64,000 nucleotides of DNA, taken from Clostridia bacterium (GTDB taxonomy: Bacteria > Bacillota > Clostridia > TANB77 > CAG-508). The stretch is from positions 1 through 64,000 of the forward strand of contig JAAWKD010000006.1 of NCBI GenBank assembly GCA_022797215.1. Direction: 5' to 3'. Below the pieces are notes generated by a model, which was not told the DNA's origin, did not search any database, and was given only the letters and a program-made list of their open reading frames with translations. Below are positions 44,429 through 52,941 of the stretch, one piece after another (positions within the stretch are counted from its first letter, which is position 1; each line of letters begins with the position of its first letter). The translations under genes and the position numbers were made by a program.

Positions 44429-45010
44429 TTATTGAATTTTTTGAACCTCTTGCAAAGCAAGTTCTAAAGCTTTCATATTACCCTCGATAACTTCAGGCTT
44501 CTTTGCAAATTTATGTCCAAAAGAACCTTTCATGTCTTCTAAGAAATCCTTTTCCTCCATAATACCAGCAACTTTCACAATAGCAGCAAGCATTGGAGTA
44601 TTAGGGAAGTATTTTCCTAAAGTTTCTAAAGATACTTTTCTAGCATCTATAGTGTAAACACTACCAGAATAATCATGTAGTACTTTAGTTAAATAATCTT
44701 TTTCCTTAGTAGTATTAATGACAATAGCACCATCTTGCTTTAAACCAGCTGTCACATCAACACTTTCTAATAATGTATCATCTACAACTACCACATAATC
44801 AGGTTCATAGATGTTACTATGAATACGAATAGGATTATCGCTAATACGATTATAGGCAGTAATTGGGGCACCCATTCTTTCAGGGCCATATTCAGGGAAA
44901 CCTTGAATATATTTTCCTGTGTTAAAAGCAGCATCTGCTAATAATAAAGAAGCTGTTTTAGCACCTTGACCACCTCTACCATGCCATCTAATTTCAACTA
45001 AATCTTTCAT
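44429..45010 (-). CDS. porG: Pyruvate:ferredoxin oxidoreductase gamma subunit
   Basis: 193 residues with the gamma-subunit signature EIRWHGRGGQGAKTASLLLADAA at the N terminus, GFPEYGPERMGAPITAY, and SNIYEPDYVVVVDDTLLE. It is the first gene of the operon. AAGGAGGAAAC precedes ATG 45010. About 220 nt separate it from the divergent ccdA gene; this space should hold the por promoter, but no clear hexamers stand out. Confidence 0.92.
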   Translation of the reverse strand: MKDLVEIRWHGRGGQGAKTASLLLADAAFNTGKYIQGFPEYGPERMGAPITAYNRISDNPIRIHSNIYEPDYVVVVDDTLLESVDVTAGLKQDGAIVINTTKEKDYLTKVLHDYSGSVYTIDARKVSLETLGKYFPNTPMLAAIVKVAGIMEEKDFLEDMKGSFGHKFAKKPEVIEGNMKALELALQEVQKIQ

Positions 45011-45231
45011 GTAGATAAGTTTCCTCCTTTTTTATATTATGACCTAATTTTATTCTTAAATTGCTAGAATGTCAAGAAATTTGACCAAGGTGTATGAATA
45101 TAAGAAAAAAATATGGATAAAAATAAAATGTATCCATATTTTCCAATAATATACAGTTTTTATTGCAAAATGGAAAATATAAAGATATAATTGCATCAAT
45201 AGGAATCAATATAATAAAAGGAGGAAGGGAT

Positions 45232-45867
45232 ATGGATTATCTTTTAACTTTTTTAGAAGGAATAGCAAGCTTTATATCACCATGCCTATTGCCAATGCTA
45301 CCAATTTATATATCTTATTTCATAGGTGAGGATGATTCAAATACACGAAAAGCGCTTATTAATTCTATTGGATTTGTTATAGGATTTACCATTGTTTTTT
45401 TACTACTTTCTATATTTGCAAGTAGTATAGGTGGTTTGGTTGTAAATCATATAAAATATATCAAAATTATTTTTGGAATTGTAATTATCCTTTTTGGTTT
45501 AAATTATATGGAAATACTAAAAATTAAATTCTTAAATAAAACCAACATGAGAAATATGAATCATAAAAATCTAAACTTTTGGAAAGCAATTTTATTTGGA
45601 CTTTTATTTTCTATTAGTTGGACACCTTGCATAGGTACATTTTTAAGTTCAGCTTTATTGTTAATCGCCAAAGAACAAGATATCCTAAAAGGAATTATCA
45701 TGATGTTAATTTATTCTGTAGGCTTAGGAATACCTTTTATTATATCAGCAATTTTAATAGAAAAATTAAAAAATGTTTTTCAATATATCAAAAGTCACTA
45801 TGGCATAATCAAAAAAATATCAGGTATTATATTAATCATAGCAGGAATTTATACAATTATTTTTTAA
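45232..45867 (+). CDS. ccdA: CcdA-type thiol-disulfide membrane transporter
   Basis: About 211 residues with six membrane helices. Catalytic Cys are in SPCLLPMLP near residue 18 and in SWTPCIGTF near 129. CcdA passes electrons from cytosolic thioredoxin to extracytosolic thiol proteins. The membrane-anchored thioredoxin follows 16 nt downstream, so the pair forms a reducing pathway. ATG 45232 with AAAGGAGGAAGG. Confidence 0.92.
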   Translation: MDYLLTFLEGIASFISPCLLPMLPIYISYFIGEDDSNTRKALINSIGFVIGFTIVFLLLSIFASSIGGLVVNHIKYIKIIFGIVIILFGLNYMEILKIKFLNKTNMRNMNHKNLNFWKAILFGLLFSISWTPCIGTFLSSALLLIAKEQDILKGIIMMLIYSVGLGIPFIISAILIEKLKNVFQYIKSHYGIIKKISGIILIIAGIYTIIF

Positions 45868-45883
45868 GGAAAGGGGAAGAATA

Positions 45884-46312
45884 ATGAAAAAGAAGGTAAT
45901 TATTGTCAGTTTAATTTTGGTATTTATATTAATTCTAATAGGAATTAATATTTTGTTAAATGGTCAAAGGGATGCAACTATAGAATCAGGAGAGAAACAA
46001 GAAGAAAAGGTAATAGAAGTTACAAGTGAAAATTTTGAGGAAGTGGTACTAAAAAGCGAAAAACCAGTATTAATAGATTTTTATGCTACATGGTGTGGAC
46101 CTTGTAAGATATTATCTCCAATAGTAGAAGAAGTGGCAAAAGAAAATGAAAATGTAAAATTTGTAAAAATAGATATAGATAAAACAGATGATATAGCATT
46201 GCAATATCAGGTTATGTCTATTCCAACATTAGTACTGATTCAAAATGGAGAAGAAAAAGATAGAATAGTAGGAATTGTAGATAAAACTCAAATTTTAGAT
46301 TTTATTAATTAA
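45884..46312 (+). CDS. Membrane-anchored thioredoxin-like protein
   Basis: 142 residues: an N-terminal membrane anchor (about 5-25), a linker, then a thioredoxin fold with active site WCGPCK near residue 71 and the cis-Pro in SIPTLVL. It would act outside the membrane with CcdA upstream. RBS AAGGGGAAG. A strong terminator follows. Confidence 0.92.
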   Translation: MKKKVIIVSLILVFILILIGINILLNGQRDATIESGEKQEEKVIEVTSENFEEVVLKSEKPVLIDFYATWCGPCKILSPIVEEVAKENENVKFVKIDIDKTDDIALQYQVMSIPTLVLIQNGEEKDRIVGIVDKTQILDFIN

Positions 46313-46345
46313 AATGTATTATTTGCTATAACATAAAACCTAGTA

Positions 46346-46388
46346 AAAGGCAGAGGAAACTTAGCTATAAAGCTTTCTCTGCCTTTTG
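46346..46388 (+). terminator. Terminator of the ccdA-thioredoxin operon
   Basis: AAAAGGCAGAG and CTCTGCCTTTT form an 11-bp perfect stem. Confidence 0.75.
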
Positions 46389-46413
46389 TATAAGTGACAT
46401 AGATTTCTTAAAT

Positions 46414-46450
46414 GTTCGAGCAAAGCAAGCTACAGATATCTTATGCAGAA
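46414..46450 (+). repeat. Dispersed repeat copy
   Basis: TTCGAGCAAAGCAAGCTACA followed by GATATCTTATGCAG matches the family at 36758-36940 and in the cassette tails. It is followed by GCTTAAAGCTTTAGAATTT. Confidence 0.6.
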
Positions 46451-46557
46451 ACGCTTAAAGCTTTAGAATTTAAAATTTGTTAACATTGCTTTTTTAGCAA
46501 TTAAAACTAGCCAAAAAGTGATATAATAAAAATAACATATTAGAAAGGAACAAAGAA

Positions 46558-47835
46558 ATGCTAGAAATTGCCAAAAAAATCAAACAAGCAGGAGGAACTT
46601 TATACTTAGTAGGCGGGGCTATTCGTAACCAGTTATTAAATATGCCAGTAATAGATGAAGACTATTGTGTAACGGGGTTATCCAAAGAACAATTTCAAAT
46701 ACTTTTCCCAGAGACCAAAATACAAGGAAAGGATTTTCCTGTTTTTATTCTAAATCAAAAAGAAATTGCACTAGCAAGAAAGGAAAGAAAAATAGGAAAA
46801 GGACATAAAGAATTTGAATTTTTGACGAGTCCAGAAATAACGATAGAAGAAGATTTAGCAAGACGAGATATAACTATTAATAGTATAGCACAAGATATTT
46901 TAACAGGGGAAATGATAGACCCATTTCATGGACGAGACGATATTCAAAAAAGAATTTTGAGAAAAACAACAGATGCCTTTTCAGAAGATCCTTTACGAGT
47001 ATATCGAGTTGCTAGATTGATGACGACTTTATATCAGCCTTTAGAAATAATAGGAAAAGAAGAGCAGTTTATAGTAGAAGTCGATACGCTAAAAGCAATG
47101 GAACAGCTAAAAACAGAACTTTTAACATTGTCTAAAGAAAGGGTATTTTGTGAGTTTCGTAAAGCTATTTCTAGCCAAAAGCCATCTATATTTTTTGAAA
47201 CATTAAGAAAGGCAAAGGTACTAGAAGTACACTTTCCAGAAATTGCAAACTTAATAGGGAAAACACAGCCTGAAAAGCATCATCCAGAAGGAGACAGCTA
47301 TCAGCATACTATGATATCAGTAGATAATTCGGCAAAACTAACAAGTGATTTAGCCATTCGCTTTAGTTGTTTAGTTCACGATTTAGGAAAAGGAGTGACT
47401 CCAAAGGAAATGCTACCACATCATTATGGGCATGAAGAAAAGGGAGTAAAATTAGTACAAAGTTTAGGGAATAAAATAGGAGTACCTAACAGCTGGATAA
47501 AATGTGGAAAAATAGCAGCAAAGTGGCACATGAAAGGTGGCATTTTTGAAAAAATGACTGCTAAAAAGCAAGTAGAGTTAATAGAAAATATAGAGAAATC
47601 TATGTTGGGCTTACAAGGGTTGAGAATTGTAGTAGCATGCGATAAAAGCCGTTATCAAGAGGATTTGCAAGAAACTTTTAAGCAAATAAAATTTGCAACG
47701 TTAGCAGAGCAGTGTTTGCAACAAGTAACTGGTGATAAAATTCGAAAGCAATATCCAAATTTAATAGGTAAACAATTTGGTGAAAAACTGCATCAAGAAA
47801 GAATAAATTGGATAAAATCAATTGACAGAAAATAA
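46558..47835 (+). CDS. cca: CCA-adding tRNA nucleotidyltransferase
   Basis: 425 residues. The nucleotidyltransferase motif is YLVGGAIRNQLLN near residue 18 followed by IDEDYCV with the metal-binding acids, then DLARRDITINSIA near 102; an HD domain follows (HHPEGDSYQHT near 240, LVHDLGKG near 276). The usual GGxVRD reads GGAIRN here, so the Asp is replaced by Asn, while the DED pair is present. It repairs tRNA 3' CCA ends; a poly(A) polymerase role is less likely. RBS AAAGGAAC. Confidence 0.85.
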   Translation: MLEIAKKIKQAGGTLYLVGGAIRNQLLNMPVIDEDYCVTGLSKEQFQILFPETKIQGKDFPVFILNQKEIALARKERKIGKGHKEFEFLTSPEITIEEDLARRDITINSIAQDILTGEMIDPFHGRDDIQKRILRKTTDAFSEDPLRVYRVARLMTTLYQPLEIIGKEEQFIVEVDTLKAMEQLKTELLTLSKERVFCEFRKAISSQKPSIFFETLRKAKVLEVHFPEIANLIGKTQPEKHHPEGDSYQHTMISVDNSAKLTSDLAIRFSCLVHDLGKGVTPKEMLPHHYGHEEKGVKLVQSLGNKIGVPNSWIKCGKIAAKWHMKGGIFEKMTAKKQVELIENIEKSMLGLQGLRIVVACDKSRYQEDLQETFKQIKFATLAEQCLQQVTGDKIRKQYPNLIGKQFGEKLHQERINWIKSIDRK

Positions 47836-47903
47836 TTTTTTGTTTATGATAAATATAGAAAAAATACGGATAAACTAGATAAAGGATAAGAGAGGGTTAA
47901 GGT

Positions 47904-49512
47904 ATGTCAAAAGAAAAACTAATCAAACAAGAAAAGGGATCTATTGCAATGTTTGCTATTGCTACCATTTTTAGTTTGATTTTTATACTAGGTGGCGTTT
48001 TTATGACAACAAGTGTTGTACGTAAAAACCAATTAAGAACATTAATGAAAATTAAAGAGATTTATGCGACACGGAATAGGACAAACTAATCAAATTAATT
48101 TATATCAAGAATCAGTCCATACAAAAGAATATGTGACAGATGGATTAGAAGTTTTCTATGATGCTATTAATAATACAGGAAGTGGACATAGTAACACTGC
48201 TAAAGTGTGGAAAGATTTAAGTGGCAACAACCATGATCTAATATACAAAGGGACAGAAGAAGTAACTTGGAATGATAAAGCATATGATTTTATTCAGCCC
48301 GAAACTAATTACTTTGAAACAGAAGATGCCATTACTTTAGACAGTACTTCAAGAACAATAGAAGTAATATGTTCTATAGAGGAAGATGGTGTAGAAAATT
48401 TAATGGGAATAGGGATAGACAATGGAAATAATCTAAATGATGTTATTTATTATAATAATGGAATGAATATTAATACTTATAGCAATCAAGCAAATGAAGG
48501 AATTGATAATAAAGCATTTGAAAAGGGTAGAATATATACAGCAACGATTACTTATGATAATACCAACCACACAACTAGTTATTATACCAATTTGCAAGCA
48601 AAAGAGGGAGTTAGCTTTTCAACATTAAAAACAAATACAAGTACATTAACTGTAGGAAAAGGCAAAGATAGTACACACAATAAAAATAAAAGATTTAAGC
48701 TGCAAGCACTTCGAATTTATAATCGTGTTTTAACAGAAGATGAAAGATTAACAAATTATGAATTAGATAAAGAAAGATTTGGAATAGTATTAGGGGAAAA
48801 TGACTATGTAGCTGACGGTTTATTAGCAAGATATGATGCAACAAATAATATTGGAACTGGTCATGATAGTAATTCAGGAACATGGAAAGATTTAAGTGGT
48901 AATAATTATGATGCTACACTTTCCAATTTTACACAATCAGAAAAGAGTGGGTGGAAAGAAAATAGTTTGATTTTTGATGGAATAGATGATTTTGCTACAA
49001 TTCAAAATTTAGATTTATCACAGTATGACGATATTACAATCTGTGCAACCTATAAAGTATTGTCAATTCCAGATAATAAAGCGCCTGCTGTAATAAGCTC
49101 TAATGAAGCAAAAGAAGGAAGTATTTACTTTGGCTATGGTAGTCAATATGGAGCATATATTGCAAATGCTAATACATATGCAATGAATGATTCAAAAACT
49201 TGGGTTTATGGAGAACCTAATACAGCTGAAGAAAATAAAATTAAAAATGTAATTATAACTTATATGGGACAGGACACAAAACAATATAATCGTATTTATT
49301 GTAATAATAAAAGCATTGTGGAAAATCAAACTGTTAGTACTTCAAAATGGAACAACCAACCAGTAGATATAGGAAGAGCCTTTGGAGGAACTAAAGCAGA
49401 GCATCCATATGCAAATATTCAATTATACAGTTTGCAAATCTATAATAGAGCATTATCTAAGTCAGAAATAAAATTAAATTATGAAATAGATAAAACAAGA
49501 TTTGGCTTATAA
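47904..49512 (+). CDS. Surface protein: pilin-like N terminus and two LamG domains, CGG +1 frameshift
   Basis: The first 56 codons carry EKGSIAMFAIATIFSLIF, a type IV pilin-like Glu-then-hydrophobic helix, and reach ACA CGG at 48072. Skipping the C gives GGA ATA GGA CAA ACT (T-G-I-G-Q-T-N-Q), which runs into the second frame, for about 535 residues. Two tandem LamG/concanavalin-like domains follow, each opening with the same phrase (DGLEVFYDAINNTGSGHS and DGLLARYDATNNIGTGHDS) and WKDLSGNN. It is probably a pseudopilin-anchored carbohydrate-binding surface protein. The second frame lacks an RBS. Confidence 0.82.
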
Positions 49513-49514
49513 AT

Positions 49515-49560
49515 AAAAAATCAATTAGTATGACAAAAAATGTTATGCTAATTGATTTTT
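49515..49560 (+). terminator. Terminator after the LamG protein gene
   Basis: AAAAAATCAATTAG and CTAATTGATTTTTT form a perfect stem starting 3 nt after the stop. Confidence 0.75.
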
Positions 49561-49661
49561 TCTATTGAAGTAATGGATTAAAAAATCATACAAATATATA
49601 TAGGATAATACTTAAATATGAATATAGTTTCCAACTTTTTCAAGAAATAATTCCTGGAACA

Positions 49662-49690
49662 TTGATTTTTTCCGTTTTTTTTAGTATAAT
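49662..49690 (+). promoter_or_regulatory. minD promoter
   Basis: TTGATT, 17 nt, TATAAT. Confidence 0.6.
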
Positions 49691-49727
49691 AGATACGTTA
49701 GAAAATGCATTTTTAAGAAAGGAGAGT

Positions 49728-50558
49728 ATGTTAGCCTTCAAAGCGAAGCTAACATCTACTAGAAAAATGGGAGAAGTTATTGTAGTTACATCAGGAAAAG
49801 GTGGAGTAGGAAAAACAACAACAACAGCAAATGTAGGTTCATCCCTAGCGTTAAGAGGAAAAAAAGTAGTATTAGTAGATACTGATATTGGACTTAGAAA
49901 CCTTGATGTTGTTATGGGATTAGAAAATAGAATTGTATATGATATTGTTGATGTAGTAGAAGAAAAGTGCAAGTTACGACAAGCATTAATTAAGGATAAA
50001 CGTTTCGAAGAATTATTCTTACTTCCAGCAGCCCAAACAAGAGATAAAAGTGCAGTAAATGAAGAACAAATGAAGGAATTAGTTGAAAAGTTAAAAGAGG
50101 AATTTGATTATATTTTAATTGATTGCCCAGCAGGAATTGAACAAGGTTTCAAAAATGCTATTGCTGGAGCAGATAGAGCAATCGTTGTAACAACAGCAGA
50201 AATTTCTGCTATTCGTGATGCTGATAGAATTATCGGATTATTAGAAGCATCAGAAATCAAAAATCCACAATTAGTAATTAACCGTTTAAGACCAAATATG
50301 GTTAAAAAAGGTGAAATGATGGAAGTAGATGATATTGTTGATTTATTATCAATTGATTTAATTGGTGTTGTGCCAGATGATGAATATATCATTACTCAAA
50401 CGAATAAAGGTGAACCTGTGGTGACAAACCATAAAGCACCTTCAGGAAAAGCTTACATAGAAATTGCGCAAAGAATTTTAGGAGAAAATGTTGATATTAC
50501 TATTCCAGGTAGCAAAGAAGGATTTTTCTCAAAAATAAAGCATTTCTTTGTTCATTAA
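49728..50558 (+). CDS. minD: Septum site-determining ATPase MinD
   Basis: 276 residues from ATG 49728; the classic start MGEVIVVTSGKGGVGKTT is the ATG at 49767, which lacks an RBS, while AAAGGAG stands close (3 nt) before 49728. Deviant Walker A KGGVGKTT, switch DTDIGLRNLDVVMG, Walker B DYILIDCPAG. A C-terminal amphipathic helix (EGFFSKIKHFFVH) binds membrane. With MinE downstream it positions the division site. Confidence 0.92.
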   Translation: MLAFKAKLTSTRKMGEVIVVTSGKGGVGKTTTTANVGSSLALRGKKVVLVDTDIGLRNLDVVMGLENRIVYDIVDVVEEKCKLRQALIKDKRFEELFLLPAAQTRDKSAVNEEQMKELVEKLKEEFDYILIDCPAGIEQGFKNAIAGADRAIVVTTAEISAIRDADRIIGLLEASEIKNPQLVINRLRPNMVKKGEMMEVDDIVDLLSIDLIGVVPDDEYIITQTNKGEPVVTNHKAPSGKAYIEIAQRILGENVDITIPGSKEGFFSKIKHFFVH

Positions 50559-50620
50559 AATAGTGTTTTCCTTAAGCATATCCCTATTTCATAAGAAAAT
50601 AGACAGTTGGAGGATAAAAT

Positions 50621-51220
50621 ATGTTTGTAAGTGTAATCAAGTTCTTTAAGAATCTTGGAAAAAAAGAAAATACAAAAGAAAGTTCAGATACGGCAAAAGA
50701 AAGATTACATTTGGTTTTAATGCAAGATAGAGCCAATGTATCGGCTGATTTCTTAGAATTAATGAAACAAGAAATTATTGAGGTAATTAAAAAATACATT
50801 GATGTTGATGAAAAGGCAATCGATGTTCGTTTAACGAACAAATCAAATGAGGATGGTACAGTAGGAGCACCAGCGTTATATGCTAATATTCCAATTACTA
50901 CTATTAAAAATGAAGCACGTAAAGTAGGACCACAAGAAGAACAAAAAGAGGAAGTAAAATCAGCAGTAAAAGAAGTACCTAAAAAGACTACTGAAAAAGT
51001 AGAAAAGAAGAGTAGTGATAAAGAAGAAAAAAAAGAAAGTAAAAAGACAGGAGAAGTAGAAAAAAAGAAAGAAGAAAAGCCAAAGGACGAACCAAAAAGA
51101 GAAAAGACCGAGAAAAAGACAAAAACAGTGGACAAGTCTTCAAAAGAAAATGAAGAAAAAAAAGCTAAACATGCCAAGGAAGAAACAGAAGAGGTAAAAG
51201 AGCCAGTGAAGAAAAAATAG
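50621..51220 (+). CDS. minE: Cell division topological factor MinE with a long charged tail
   Basis: 199 residues. The first 90 are a standard MinE: a FVSVIKFFKNLG membrane helix, KERLHLVLMQDRANVS (the MinD-binding helix) and a dimer part (IIEVIKKYIDVDEKAIDVRL). The remaining ~105 residues are a low-complexity Lys/Glu tail unknown in usual MinE, which is about 90 residues. The tail is in frame and uses host-like codons. A terminator follows. RBS GGAGG. Confidence 0.85.
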   Translation: MFVSVIKFFKNLGKKENTKESSDTAKERLHLVLMQDRANVSADFLELMKQEIIEVIKKYIDVDEKAIDVRLTNKSNEDGTVGAPALYANIPITTIKNEARKVGPQEEQKEEVKSAVKEVPKKTTEKVEKKSSDKEEKKESKKTGEVEKKKEEKPKDEPKREKTEKKTKTVDKSSKENEEKKAKHAKEETEEVKEPVKKK

Positions 51221-51280
51221 AATTGTATCGAATAGAAAATAAAAATTAGAGTACAATAGAGGTACAAGTATATAAAGCAT

Positions 51281-51313
51281 AAAATACCAAAGATAGTTGT
51301 CTTTGGTATTTTT
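51281..51313 (+). terminator. Terminator of minDE
   Basis: AAAATACCAAAGA and TCTTTGGTATTTT form a 13-bp perfect stem. Confidence 0.75.
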
Positions 51314-51344
51314 GGAAGAAACTTCTTAAAATGTGAGGAAAAAA

Positions 51345-52451
51345 ATGAAAAAGAAGATGATAAAAAATATTGAATGGGGAATATTAGTGTGTACTTTATT
51401 ACTAGTTGTTATTGGGTTAGTAGCGCTATTTTCTGCCACTCAAAATTTAGAATATGAAGAATTTAAAAAGCAGGCATTATGGCTAGTAATTAGCATACCT
51501 GTTATGATTTTCGTGATAGCTATTGAATATGAGTTTTATTGCAAAATATCTCCTATTTTATATGGTGTGAGCCTATTATTACTAATAGCAGTTATGTTCA
51601 CAGAACCAATTAATGGAGCTACTAGTTGGTTTATCATTGGCCCATTTTCCTTTCAACCAGCAGAATTTGCTAAAATTGTAGTGGTATTGTTTACAACAGA
51701 TATTATTGTGAGGCTTCAAAAAAATGGAAAAGATGAAATGAATCGTTTATGGAAATTAGGAATTATGATACTAACTGTTGCAGTACCAGTAATACTAATT
51801 ATCAAGCAACCAGATTATGGAACAGCACTAGCCTTTTTAGTAGCGCTTATTTTTATGCTATTTGTAGCAGGTATACGAAAAAGGTATATTTTGATAGCTA
51901 CATTATTAATAGTTATATTAGTACCCCTAGCTTATTTTTTTATTTTACCAGATCATGCAAAATCCAGAATTGATGTGTACTTAAATCCAGATTCAGACCC
52001 AAGAGGTGCAGGATATAATATTATACAATCTAAATTAGCAATAGGTGCAGGGCAATCCTTTGGAATGGGAATTTTAAAGGGAAATCAAACACAACTAGGT
52101 TATTTATACCCAAAAACAACAGACTTCATATTTGCTGTTATCGGAGAAGAGATGGGATTTTTAGGTGGCGCGAGCGTTATTGTTTTATACATGATTTTAG
52201 TCATTAATGCAATTAAGGTAGCAAAAACAGCGAGAGATGACAGAGGTTCATATATAGCAGCAGGAATTGCAGGGATTTTCTTTTTTCATATGTTAGAAAA
52301 TATTGGTATGACAATGGGACTTTTGCCAATCACAGGGATTCCACTACCTTTTGTAAGTTATGGAGGAAGTTCACTTTTAACAAACCTTATTTTAATTGCT
52401 ATATTATTAAATATTAGTGGGCGTAGGCAGAGGACTTTATTTGCAGAATAG
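51345..52451 (+). CDS. rodA: SEDS-family peptidoglycan polymerase RodA
   Basis: 368 residues with about ten membrane helices. SEDS signatures: GATSWF near residue 86, QPAEFAKIV near 97, KQPDYGTAL near 150, and the C-terminal PFVSYGGSSLL near 340. It sits after minDE as in many Bacillota and would polymerise glycan for side-wall growth; FtsW/SpoVE is the alternative. I chose ATG 51345 after GTGAGGA rather than GTG 51333. Confidence 0.9.
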   Translation: MKKKMIKNIEWGILVCTLLLVVIGLVALFSATQNLEYEEFKKQALWLVISIPVMIFVIAIEYEFYCKISPILYGVSLLLLIAVMFTEPINGATSWFIIGPFSFQPAEFAKIVVVLFTTDIIVRLQKNGKDEMNRLWKLGIMILTVAVPVILIIKQPDYGTALAFLVALIFMLFVAGIRKRYILIATLLIVILVPLAYFFILPDHAKSRIDVYLNPDSDPRGAGYNIIQSKLAIGAGQSFGMGILKGNQTQLGYLYPKTTDFIFAVIGEEMGFLGGASVIVLYMILVINAIKVAKTARDDRGSYIAAGIAGIFFFHMLENIGMTMGLLPITGIPLPFVSYGGSSLLTNLILIAILLNISGRRQRTLFAE

Positions 52452-52621
52452 AAATTTGAAAATGAATGAAAAATATAGTATAATGAAAGAGAATAAGCGA
52501 TTTGCTTTGAATATAGATATCCCCGCGTTGTTATAGCAGGAATCATGCTGATCTGCAACGTGGCAGGTGTTAGGATTTCTCAAAACCTAGGGGCAACCTT
52601 GGAAACGGGATTTTCAGCGCC

Positions 52622-52795
52622 ATGGGCTACGTTGTAAGAAATGTTGTGAATGCTACTATTTGGATCGGGCGCAGAGCTCTTAGGATGATTCCTAGGGTAT
52701 TTACAGGAAGCCGGGGAATGTTTAGGCAAATGGGAATAAGCGAAGCTGTAAGCATTTGGTTGGCCATTCTTGTAACAATCCTGTATATCATCTAA
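52622..52795 (+). CDS. Foreign-looking small membrane protein
   Basis: 57 residues: MGYVVRNVVNATIWIGRRAL, an Arg-rich middle (MIPRVFTGSRGMFRQMG) and a C-terminal membrane helix (SIWLAILVTILYII). GC-richer than its neighbours, with an in-frame CGG (GS-R-GM). No clear RBS for ATG 52622, so the start is uncertain; an overlapping reading from 52546 gives 30 less convincing residues. Own terminator. Function unknown. Confidence 0.4.
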   Translation: MGYVVRNVVNATIWIGRRALRMIPRVFTGSRGMFRQMGISEAVSIWLAILVTILYII

Positions 52796-52854
52796 ACAGG
52801 TGAGCCATCTAAAAGAGTTCCTAACTTCGGTATAAGAAACACAGGCAAAAAACA

Positions 52855-52895
52855 AGAGAGTCCACAGATAAGCTTATCTGCGGACTTCTCAATTA
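52855..52895 (+). terminator. Terminator of the 52.6-kb small gene
   Basis: GTCCACAGATAAG and CTTATCTGCGGAC pair with one mismatch; outer bases extend the stem. Confidence 0.65.
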
Positions 52896-52941
52896 TATAA
52901 AATGAAATAATGAAATTTAAAGATATAAATAGGAGTAACAA

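Noticed and set aside
11626-48074. Sequencing or assembly errors as the cause of the seven frame breaks
   Set aside because: Each break is one extra C before GG and always in the phase that makes a Gly codon. Random insertions would fall in all phases and contexts, and other frame breaks of that kind were not seen in intact genes.
11626-48074. Classical slippery-site or SD-assisted programmed frameshifting
   Set aside because: The codons before CGG (TGG, CTA, ACA, CAC, GTT, AAT, ACA) cannot re-pair in the +1 frame in general, and no shared upstream SD-like element or downstream structure is visible.
52546-52640. A 30-residue frame overlapping the 52.6-kb small gene
   Set aside because: Ends early and lacks a convincing start; the longer frame with a C-terminal membrane helix is the better candidate.
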